DNA of 8,714 nucleotides from Spirochaetia bacterium (GTDB lineage Bacteria; Spirochaetota; Spirochaetia; Treponematales; Breznakiellaceae): positions 1-8,714 of the forward strand of contig BNVE01000160.1 in assembly GCA_025997875.1 (NCBI GenBank), given 5' to 3'. Positions 1 through 6,827 of this stretch are shown piece by piece; position 1 is the stretch's first letter; every line of letters starts with the position of its first letter. Both the position numbers and the translations under genes were made by a program. A model generated the notes under the pieces. The model saw only the letters and a program-made list of their open reading frames with translations, searched no databases and was not told the DNA's origin.

Positions 1-107
1 GAATGTGATTATTTATTTTGATGAGGCTGCCCAGCTGGCGGTTATGGGCCGTTTTTGGGAATCCATGGCGTCCAAATCTTTCATGTTCATCGGTCATTCG
101 GAATCCC
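1..107 (+). pseudogene. Inverted internal fragment of cheR at the window edge
   Basis: Bases 1-107 are an exact reverse complement of 914-1020 inside cheR, compared base by base with no mismatch, and identity ends abruptly at 107/108. Read on the plus strand from base 2, the fragment encodes CheR residues from about N216 (NVIIYF) through the HSES motif (247-250) and then runs out of frame context. It has no start codon, Shine-Dalgarno or stop of its own. The copy may extend beyond the left edge. It replaces the expected 3' part of cheB. It could be an amplification or assembly chimera, or the footprint of a real inverted duplication. Confidence 0.9.
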
Positions 108-817
108 GGGGGCATGTGCTGGACCACCACGATGGGGACCCGAAGGTCGGCGTCGAGGTTGGCAAAAACCACCCGCAGGGCATCGGGTCCCCCGGTGGAG
201 ATGCCGATGGCGATAATTTCTGTTTTTGCAGGCTTGCGGATTTGGGTTAGCGGTTTGGCAGGACCGGCGGCGCCGGAAATCCCCAAAATAGAGGAAACCG
301 AAGGGGCCTTGTTAGGGCTTTCCACGGCGGCCGGTTTTGCGCCGGCGCTTGCCGCAGCATTTGCCGCCGCTTCGGCGGGACTCAGGACCTTCCGCCCGTG
401 GGTACGCCGGTACTGGCCGCCGTAGCCCAGGAGCATCCCCGTAAGGGTGTCTTTAACCAGATGCAGGTCTTCGGAGACCGAGCCGGAGGGCTTCTGGATA
501 AAGTCACTGGCCCCCAGGGCAAGGGCTTCCATGGTAATTTCTGCGCCCCGGCGGGCTATCGAAGAAAGGATAATCACCGGGATTTCAATGCCCTGCTTTT
601 TCCGCTCCCTCAGGAACTCAATGCCGTTCATTTCGGGCATTTCCAGGTCCAGAACAATCACATCGGGGTTAACCCGGGGAATTTTTTGCAGGGCAAAGAT
701 GCCATTCATGGCTTTTTCGGCAATTGCCAGGCCGGGAGTAGCCTCGACCATTCTGCCTATCAGGTTACGCATCAATGCGGAGTCGTCTACAATCAAAACT
801 GAAACTTCGTCAGCCAC
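1..817 (-). CDS. cheB: Chemotaxis response regulator protein-glutamate methylesterase CheB, 3' truncated
   Basis: CheB removes methyl groups from (and deamidates) receptor glutamates in the cytoplasm, opposing CheR. The start is GTG at 815-817, six bases after an AAGGAG at 824-829. Residues 1-120 form a receiver domain with acidic pair D11/D12, phosphoacceptor D57 (VIVLDLEMPEMNG) and K109 in the QKPSGS motif. An Ala/Pro-rich linker spans about 135-198. The methylesterase domain begins near residue 199 with catalytic Ser207 (GISTGGP) and His234 (VVQHMPPGF). Authentic homology stops at about residue 239 (base 101-107), because the remaining bases are an inverted copy of cheR. The frame stays open to base 1 but encodes only cheR antisense. 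The catalytic Asp and the last roughly 130-150 residues are therefore absent. It lies 25 bases downstream of cheR in the same operon. Identification is very sure; the natural 3' end is not visible. Confidence 0.93.
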   Translation of the reverse strand, partial: MADEVSVLIVDDSALMRNLIGRMVEATPGLAIAEKAMNGIFALQKIPRVNPDVIVLDLEMPEMNGIEFLRERKKQGIEIPVIILSSIARRGAEITMEALALGASDFIQKPSGSVSEDLHLVKDTLTGMLLGYGGQYRRTHGRKVLSPAEAAANAAASAGAKPAAVESPNKAPSVSSILGISGAAGPAKPLTQIRKPAKTEIIAIGISTGGPDALRVVFANLDADLRVPIVVVQHMPPGFRMTDEHERFGRHGFPKTAHNRQLGSLIKINNHI

Positions 818-823
818 AGGTGT

Positions 824-829
824 CTCCTT
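824..829 (-). promoter_or_regulatory. Shine-Dalgarno of cheB
   Basis: AAGGAG on the minus strand lies six bases before the GTG at 815-817. It decides the non-ATG start of cheB, since the receiver domain begins directly at residue 5-6 and no ATG lies nearby. Confidence 0.8.
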
Positions 830-842
830 ATAGGTACGGTTA

Positions 843-1664
843 TTAGATAAATTTTCGGTACAGGGTTGCCCACTCTGTTTTGACAAACTCAAATTTGGTG
901 TTCATGCCAAAAAGGGATTCCGAATGACCGATGAACATGAAAGATTTGGACGCCATGGATTCCCAAAAACGGCCCATAACCGCCAGCTGGGCAGCCTCAT
1001 CAAAATAAATAATCACATTCCGGCAAAAAACCAGGTCCTGATTCCGCAAACCCGAATCATTTTTCAGGTTATGGTAGTCAAAACGTATTTTGGACATGAT
1101 GTCGGCGTGGACCTTATAGCCCCCCTCCACCTTATCAAAGTATTTTTTAAGGTAGCTGTCGGGGATACCGGTGATCCGGCTCTCCGCATAGAACCCTTCC
1201 TTGCAGGACATAAGGCATTTAAGGCTGATATCGCTGGCTACAATCTCGAATTTCCAGGGCGGGGGGAGAATTTCACTTAAAAGCATTGCAATAGTAAAGG
1301 GTTCTTCCCCGGTTGAGCAACCGGCGCTCCAGATTTTGAGGGTATTATTCCCCACAGCCTTTTTGATCTTCATCAATTCAGGTACCACAAAGTGTTCAAG
1401 GGCGTCAAAATGGGCCTGATTACGGAAAAACCGGGTCAAATTAGTAGTGATCGAATCAAGGAAGCTCTTTAATTCTTCCTTGTCCTTAGCAATAGAGGCA
1501 AAATAGGTTTTTACCGAGTCTATCCCCTTTTCACGAAGCCGTTCCTTCAGCCTGCTTTCCAGGATGGACCGGTTTGTAGCGGTAAAGTGAATACCGCTTT
1601 CGTTGTAGATCAGGGTACGATACTGCTCAAAGTCGGCATCGCTAAAAAATACAACATCCGCCAT
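843..1664 (-). CDS. cheR: Chemotaxis protein methyltransferase CheR
   Basis: CheR transfers methyl groups from S-adenosylmethionine to glutamates of chemoreceptors, setting adaptation together with CheB. The protein is 273 residues from ATG 1662-1664, close to the family's usual 270-290. The N-terminal helical domain (about 1-75) carries the DFEQYRTLIYNESGI segment. The catalytic domain shows TTNLTRFFR (73-81), the SAM-binding loop IWSAGCSTGEEP (111-122), CRNVIIYF (214-221) and IGHSES (245-250). A TTG at 1698-1700 would add 12 residues, but it is part of a promoter -35 element and has no convincing Shine-Dalgarno, so ATG 1664 is preferred. No Shine-Dalgarno is seen before this ATG either, which fits a leaderless message. 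It lies 74 bases after the PilZ-type gene and 25 before cheB. Function is very sure, start fairly sure. Confidence 0.96.
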   Translation of the reverse strand: MADVVFFSDADFEQYRTLIYNESGIHFTATNRSILESRLKERLREKGIDSVKTYFASIAKDKEELKSFLDSITTNLTRFFRNQAHFDALEHFVVPELMKIKKAVGNNTLKIWSAGCSTGEEPFTIAMLLSEILPPPWKFEIVASDISLKCLMSCKEGFYAESRITGIPDSYLKKYFDKVEGGYKVHADIMSKIRFDYHNLKNDSGLRNQDLVFCRNVIIYFDEAAQLAVMGRFWESMASKSFMFIGHSESLFGMNTKFEFVKTEWATLYRKFI

Positions 1665-1671
1665 ACTATTT

Positions 1672-1700
1672 ATAGTAAGAGCTGCGAAGAACACTGTCAA
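1672..1700 (-). promoter_or_regulatory. Sigma70-type promoter of cheR-cheB
   Basis: On the minus strand a perfect -35 TTGACA (1700-1695) is followed by a 17-base spacer and a -10 TACTAT (1677-1672, four of six matches). Only seven bases (aaatagt) separate the -10 from the cheR ATG, so transcription should begin at or next to the A of the start codon. This is read directly from sequence; activity is inferred. Confidence 0.6.
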
Positions 1701-1738
1701 TCCCGCTTTCTGCGAATGATCCCATGGGCAGCTGCGTT

Positions 1739-2575
1739 TTACAGCTCAAGATGTTCCATGTAGCGGTTAAGGCAGTACCGGACAAAATAGTAAATAGTCT
1801 CCTTGTCTTCATCCCGCATACCGGGTTCAAAAAGGAATATCCACACATTGGCCTGGCCCTGGCAGGTTCCCCTTACCGTGGCCTGGACCGTGATGGGCAT
1901 TCCCCAGAGACGCAGCTGGAAATCTGTCAGTTTTTCGTTATCTTTAAAATCTACAGCCTTGTCAAACCGCACGGTGATGCCTGCGACGCTTATATACACC
2001 AGCTTTCCGTTCAGCAGGCGATCATCCTTTTTGATATTCACCGTAGAGTTGATTTCATCCTCGCAGTTAGCCCGGATACACCGCCGCCGGCCCCGGGCCT
2101 CGACCGCTTCCAGAACATTAAGGAGGATTCGGGTGCTGGGTTTAAGCCCCAATTTAAGCTGGACATATCCGCATTGCACCCCAATATCCATCAGGTATTT
2201 TTCCATAAGTTTATAATCCGAATTATAGGAGAGTATTCCCAGACGGCAGTTTTTGGTTTTTGGATTATTCAGAATTTCCCTGATATAGACTTCCCACTGC
2301 GGCTCCTCAAGGCCCCGGTCAATATTGATAAACATGATGGAATCGTTAAAATGGGCAAGCACCTGATAGGCCCGGGTGTGATCCCGCAGAGTATAGATTT
2401 CGTAGCCCGCCATAATAAGGACGGAAAGCAGCTCATCCTGTATTACGCTGTTGGGATACAGGAAAAACACCTTTTTCGCCGTGTTTTCTGGGTTTTCCCC
2501 GGGGTTTAGCCTTATATCTTGTTCCGGGAATTGTTCTATTTCGGTGCTTCGATCCAGCACTTGCATGTCAGCCAT
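1739..2575 (-). CDS. PilZ-like domain protein with receiver-like N-terminus
   Basis: A 278-residue cytoplasmic protein with no signal peptide or membrane segment. Residues about 34-155 look like an alternating helix/strand receiver-type fold (KKVFFLYPNS, then FINIDRG with D86), but the acidic pair of true receivers is not evident. Residues about 163-275 resemble a PilZ domain: R164-x-x-x-R168 (RRCIR) is followed about 25 residues later by YISVAG (194-199), where the usual D/N of the [D/N]xSxxG cyclic-di-GMP motif is Tyr. Nucleotide binding is therefore uncertain. The start ATG 2573-2575 is chosen because it has an AGGGG upstream and a promoter just before it. A TTG at 2687-2689 would lengthen the frame by 38 residues but reads through that promoter. 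The position upstream of cheR-cheB suggests a role in motility or chemotaxis signalling, which is inference. Confidence 0.72.
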   Translation of the reverse strand: MADMQVLDRSTEIEQFPEQDIRLNPGENPENTAKKVFFLYPNSVIQDELLSVLIMAGYEIYTLRDHTRAYQVLAHFNDSIMFINIDRGLEEPQWEVYIREILNNPKTKNCRLGILSYNSDYKLMEKYLMDIGVQCGYVQLKLGLKPSTRILLNVLEAVEARGRRRCIRANCEDEINSTVNIKKDDRLLNGKLVYISVAGITVRFDKAVDFKDNEKLTDFQLRLWGMPITVQATVRGTCQGQANVWIFLFEPGMRDEDKETIYYFVRYCLNRYMEHLEL

Positions 2576-2596
2576 TACCGCAATCCCCTTTTCATC

Positions 2597-2625
2597 AGTA
2601 TAGCCCCTTTTTTTATTTACGTCAT
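2597..2625 (-). promoter_or_regulatory. Probable promoter of the PilZ-type gene
   Basis: On the minus strand a -35 ATGACG (2625-2620, four of six) lies 17 bases before a -10 TATACT (2602-2597, five of six). The -10 ends 21 bases before the ATG at 2575, leaving a leader of about 14 bases that contains AAGGGG. This supports the 2575 start over the longer TTG frame. Confidence 0.5.
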
Positions 2626-2681
2626 GATATATGGCGCTATCGATAGAGATTTTTGGAAAAAGGGAGATTTGAAACAGGCTG

Positions 2682-2710
2682 TTGACCAACTATGCCCGGC
2701 TCGGGATAAT
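2682..2710 (+). promoter_or_regulatory. Sigma70-type promoter of pyrG
   Basis: A -35 TTGACC (2682-2687, five of six) and a -10 GATAAT (2705-2710, five of six) are separated by exactly 17 bases. The -10 ends eight bases before the pyrG ATG, so the expected transcription start falls on or within two bases of the start codon. There is no room for a pyrG attenuator leader of the kind known in Bacillus subtilis. Confidence 0.62.
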
Positions 2711-2718
2711 GTGTTTAC

Positions 2719-4353
<1,635 letters not shown>

Positions 4354-4370
4354 TTTAGTGATTACCAGTA

Positions 4371-4390
4371 AGGAGGGTATGATTATTTAG
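4371..4390 (+). promoter_or_regulatory. Strong Shine-Dalgarno followed by a three-codon abortive frame before lptC
   Basis: AGGAGGG (4371-4377) is followed after one base by ATG (4379-4381), two Ile codons and TAG (4388-4390). This frame is the same as that of lptC, whose first usable ATG comes 10 bases after the TAG at 4400. TATGAT (4378-4383) also resembles a -10 hexamer, but no good -35 accompanies it. Whether this is a relic start, a reinitiation leader or a sequence error cannot be decided here. Confidence 0.5.
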
Positions 4391-4399
4391 CAGATTTGT

Positions 4400-5023
4400 A
4401 TGGAAGGGGGGGGGACTACAATTAAAGTATCTACAAAACTCACTACTCATTGCGCACTATTATTTACTATACTGCTCATTATGTTATCATGTTCTTTCGA
4501 CTATGGTGACATTCTGGAGGAGGACAGCGGGCTGCCTGACATCGTGATGAACGATGTGGAGTATGTCCGGGTACGGGACGGGGATCCCAGGGTGCGGTTT
4601 AAAGCGGAATTGGCGGAACGGTATGAAAAACGCCAGGTTATGGAACTGCGGAATTTTTCCTTTGAACAGTTTGATCATCACGGGGAGGAAGTTAACGCCT
4701 CGGGCCGTGCGGGAACTGCCCATGTGGAACTTGAATCCGGGAACATCAATCTGCGGGACGGGGTCAGCCTTGGGGTCGATTCCGAGGATGTGACCATTGA
4801 AACCGTCAGCCTGGACTGGAAGGACAAGGAGCATATTCTTGCCGGAAGTCCCGGTGACGAAGTCAGGATTATCCGGGGAAACGGCACCCGGTTTTACGGC
4901 CATGGTTTTACCGCCGACGCCCGGAACCGGACCTGGGAATTTACCGGAGAAGTCGGTGGTTCCTATATCCACGACGAGGACGAAGAAGAGAATGCCGATA
5001 CTGTTACGGGAGAGTCAGATTAG
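4400..5023 (+). CDS. lptC: LPS-export-type periplasmic protein LptC
   Basis: LptC sits in the inner membrane with a periplasmic beta-jellyroll that passes lipid from the LptBFG transporter to LptA. The frame gives 207 residues from ATG 4400 (E. coli LptC has 191). Residues 13-30 form a hydrophobic export segment that ends in IMLSC, so Cys31 could be lipidated as in a lipoprotein. The rest is beta-rich with short repeated strands and an acidic tail (DEDEEEN). The assignment rests on this architecture and on the neighbours lptA and lptB; LptC sequences diverge strongly. The start is doubtful: ATG 4400 has no proper Shine-Dalgarno, an in-frame TAG lies just upstream, and codons 3-5 are a nine-G tract (4406-4414) where slippage would shift the frame. 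The stop is two bases before lptA. Confidence 0.78.
   Translation: MEGGGTTIKVSTKLTTHCALLFTILLIMLSCSFDYGDILEEDSGLPDIVMNDVEYVRVRDGDPRVRFKAELAERYEKRQVMELRNFSFEQFDHHGEEVNASGRAGTAHVELESGNINLRDGVSLGVDSEDVTIETVSLDWKDKEHILAGSPGDEVRIIRGNGTRFYGHGFTADARNRTWEFTGEVGGSYIHDEDEEENADTVTGESD
4406..4414 (+). repeat. Nine-G homopolymer in the lptC start region
   Basis: Nine consecutive G residues form codons 3-5 after ATG 4400. With one G fewer the frame from this ATG ends at a TGA some 40-45 codons on; with one more it meets a TAA within four codons of the tract. Poly-G tracts are known slippage sites in treponemes and are also a common place for sequencing errors. Confidence 0.9.
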
Positions 5024-5025
5024 TA

Positions 5026-5652
5026 ATGGGTCAAAATAAAAAAGGGCCTTTGGCGCCCCTTTTATTCTTCTTCATCATTCTCGTTTTTCCCGCCCATGGG
5101 GATGTTTTTACCTTTAAGGCGGACCGGATGACCGGAAGCCGGGCATCGGGAAAGGAGATTACCGTCCTGATAGGGAACGCCGAAGTCCGGTCCGATAACC
5201 TGCTCCTCAAGGCAAGCCGGATCGAAATCCAGGGGGACGATAATCAGTTTATCGACTGCACCGGGGAAGTCTGGGGCCGGGAGGAGGAGAAGGACATCCT
5301 CTTTCAAACCGACCGGCTGCGGTATGACCGGAAACTGAAAATTGCCCGGCTTGAGGGGAATTCAACCCTGGAGGATAAAAAAAACGAGATCGTCGCCAAG
5401 GGCCGCTTTATCGAGTATGATGATCAGGCGGAGGTGACGGTGTTTCAGATTTCGGTACGGCTTTTTAAGGACGAAATGGTGTGCCGCTCCGAATATGCGG
5501 TGTACCGGCGCACGGAAAAACTGCTGGACCTTTCCGGCTTCCCGGTGGTGTTCAAAAAGTCCGATGAATTCCGGGCCGACCGGATCCGGGTGGACCTGGA
5601 TACCGACGATGTCACCATGGAAGGGGCCGTCTCCGGCTCTATCAAAAACTAA
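5026..5652 (+). CDS. lptA: LPS-export-type periplasmic bridge protein LptA (OstA family)
   Basis: LptA forms the periplasmic bridge between LptC and the outer-membrane LptD translocon. The 208 residues begin with a signal peptide (basic MGQNKK, hydrophobic 9-21, likely cleavage near residue 25 after PAHG) followed by repeated short beta-strands typical of the OstA/jellyroll fold: [52 protein letters not shown], and a final [19 protein letters not shown]. The strand-turn pattern of the kind 'tAdrl.yd...a.l.Gn..l' is visible twice or more, which is the family hallmark. The start ATG 5026 is preceded by GGGAGAG about 13 bases upstream and follows the lptC stop by two bases, suggesting translational coupling. 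lptB follows after four bases. Family assignment is good on pattern and context. Confidence 0.88.
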   Translation: MGQNKKGPLAPLLFFFIILVFPAHGDVFTFKADRMTGSRASGKEITVLIGNAEVRSDNLLLKASRIEIQGDDNQFIDCTGEVWGREEEKDILFQTDRLRYDRKLKIARLEGNSTLEDKKNEIVAKGRFIEYDDQAEVTVFQISVRLFKDEMVCRSEYAVYRRTEKLLDLSGFPVVFKKSDEFRADRIRVDLDTDDVTMEGAVSGSIKN

Positions 5653-5656
5653 AACC

Positions 5657-6733
5657 ATGGCCAGAATTAACCCGGCAATGCCCCGGAACCCGCCTGTACA
5701 GAAGGGCTTGTTAAAAAAGGCAATGCTGATCCCCATGGCGCCGATTATGCAGGTTTCTTCCGTAGAGGGGGGCTTGTTAAAAAAGGCAATACTGATCCGG
5801 ACAGAAGCTGAAACCGAAACTGCGGTCATGGTCAAAATTCCGGTCGGGCCCAAAGCCCGGCCTCCGTCCCGGCCTTCAGCCCCATCCCGATCTCCGGCCA
5901 GGTCCCAAGTCCCAGCCCGATCTCCGGCCAAGCCCCGGGTCCCAGCTGTAACCAGAGCTCCTGTTCAAGTTCCACCCCCGGTCCGAATCCCGATCCTTCC
6001 CCGGGACCTGCATGTACTTGCGGTAAAGGATCTCCATAAAAAATTCGGCCGCAAAGAAGTGGTCCGGGGGGTGAACTTTTCCATGAATAACGGGGAAGTG
6101 GCGGGACTCTTGGGTCCCAACGGCGCCGGGAAAACAACTATTTTCTACATGATCGTCGGATTTTATCACCCCACTGCGGGTAAGGTCACCATGGACAGCA
6201 TAGATATCACCTCAAAGCCCATGTATTTGCGGGCCCGGCAGGGCATCGCCTACCTTCCCCAGGAGGCGTCGATCTTCCGCAAGCTTACGGTGGAGCAGAA
6301 CATCTGGGCTATTTTGGAAAGCCGCCGGGATATCAATAAGAAGCTGAAAAAGGAGCGCCTTGAATCTTTGATAGACGAATTCGGCATAGACCGGATTCGC
6401 GGCCAGTTCGGATTCACCCTTTCCGGGGGGGAACGGCGGCGCACCGAAATCGCCCGGGCCCTTGCCACAGAACCAAAGTTCCTCCTGCTGGACGAGCCCT
6501 TCGCCGGCATCGACCCCATCGCGGTCTACGAAATCAAGCAGATCATCCGCAAACTTGCCGAAAAGGGCATCGGCATCCTTATCACCGATCACAATGTTCG
6601 GGATACCCTGGAAATCACCACCGAAGCCTTCATCATAGCCGACGGTACCATCGTCGCCCGGGGGGATCGGGACGTGATCCTCGCCGACGAGATGGTCCGC
6701 GAAGTGTACCTGGGGTCGGAATTCAAGATGTAA
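5657..6733 (+). CDS. lptB: LPS-export-type ABC transporter ATPase LptB with long N-terminal extension
   Basis: LptB is the cytoplasmic ATPase that powers extraction of lipid from the inner membrane with LptF/LptG. From ATG 5657 the protein is 358 residues. Residues about 118-358 are a complete 241-residue LptB: Walker [10 protein letters not shown] (153-161), Q-loop Q202 ([10 protein letters not shown]), signature LSGGE (255-259), Walker B FLLLDE (275-280) and H-loop His312. The [16 protein letters not shown] segment leads into the domain. The first 117 residues have no counterpart in ordinary LptB (about 240 residues) and are rich in Pro, Arg, Ala and Ser, with two internal repeats. No ATG, GTG or TTG lies in frame between the ATG at 5828 and the domain, so at least a 60-residue extension is needed with standard starts. 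Candidate ATGs are 5657, 5678, 5723, 5735, 5747 and 5828, none with a good Shine-Dalgarno. Function is very sure, start unsure. Confidence 0.9.
   Translation: MARINPAMPRNPPVQKGLLKKAMLIPMAPIMQVSSVEGGLLKKAILIRTEAETETAVMVKIPVGPKARPPSRPSAPSRSPARSQVPARSPAKPRVPAVTRAPVQVPPPVRIPILPRDLHVLAVKDLHKKFGRKEVVRGVNFSMNNGEVAGLLGPNGAGKTTIFYMIVGFYHPTAGKVTMDSIDITSKPMYLRARQGIAYLPQEASIFRKLTVEQNIWAILESRRDINKKLKKERLESLIDEFGIDRIRGQFGFTLSGGERRRTEIARALATEPKFLLLDEPFAGIDPIAVYEIKQIIRKLAEKGIGILITDHNVRDTLEITTEAFIIADGTIVARGDRDVILADEMVREVYLGSEFKM
5705..5798 (+). repeat. Two copies of a 28-base direct repeat in the lptB 5' region
   Basis: Bases 5705-5732 and 5771-5798 (both starting GGCTTGTTAAAAAAGG) match at 27 of 28 positions, the single change being G5725 to A5791. 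The offset is 66 bases, a multiple of three, so both copies encode GLLKKA-[M/I]-LI in the LptB frame. The sequences between the copies are not obviously repeated. Confidence 0.85.
5886..5945 (+). repeat. Tandem 30-base repeat encoding a Pro/Arg decapeptide
   Basis: Copies at 5886-5915 and 5916-5945 both begin CCCGATCTCCGGCCA and end CCCAG, and agree at 26 of 30 positions. In the LptB frame they encode [10 protein letters not shown] and [10 protein letters not shown]. The unit keeps frame, as expected for either a translated disordered segment or a simple tandem duplication. Confidence 0.8.
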
Positions 6734-6785
6734 GACCCTCGTGAGCCCGTATTTGTACTACGGGGTTGTTATTTCGGCGGAGGCC

Positions 6786-6827
6786 ATGGTAAATTTGCTC
6801 ACATTATGGAGGCATTATGGTTTCTGA
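6786..6827 (+). CDS. Possible 13-codon leader peptide overlapping the argF start
   Basis: An ATG at 6786 stands two bases after GGAGG (6779-6783) and opens a 13-codon frame (MVNLLTLWRHYGF) that stops at TGA 6825-6827, overlapping the argF start by 11 bases in another frame. Spacing to the Shine-Dalgarno is short. It contains a single Arg codon, so it is not a classical arginine attenuator peptide; translational coupling is the more plausible use if it is translated at all. Confidence 0.2.
   Translation: MVNLLTLWRHYGF
6808..6812 (+). promoter_or_regulatory. Shine-Dalgarno of argF
   Basis: GGAGG lies four bases before ATG 6817 and fixes the argF start. A second GGAGG at 6779-6783 precedes the upstream ATG at 6786. 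Confidence 0.8.

Noticed and set aside
5..425. Two overlapping plus-strand frames at the left edge, one beginning with cheR-like sequence
   Set aside because: The first reads the inverted cheR fragment and then antisense of cheB; the second is a cheB shadow. Neither has a Shine-Dalgarno.
2637..2646. CTATCGATAG palindrome between the divergent promoters as an operator
   Set aside because: A single short perfect palindrome with no second copy near either promoter; too little to claim a binding site.
5495..5656. Further upstream extension of the lptB frame inside lptA
   Set aside because: It overlaps the well-supported lptA in another frame and is rich in Trp/Cys/Ser codons typical of a shadow frame. 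A start after the lptA stop is more plausible.
5362..6137. Minus-strand frames opposite lptA/lptB, including a repeated IAFFNKP peptide
   Set aside because: The repeated peptide comes from the 28-base DNA repeat read backwards. No start signal or domain supports a gene, though the repeat itself is reported.
6746..6774. Hairpin CCCGTA/TACGGG after lptB as a terminator
   Set aside because: The stem is six pairs with a seven-base loop and is followed by a mixed GTTGTTATTT rather than a clear T run. Read-through into argF cannot be excluded.
6766..6794. Possible argF promoter TTGTTA-N17-GTAAAT
   Set aside because: Only four of six and three of six consensus matches; not better than chance in this stretch.
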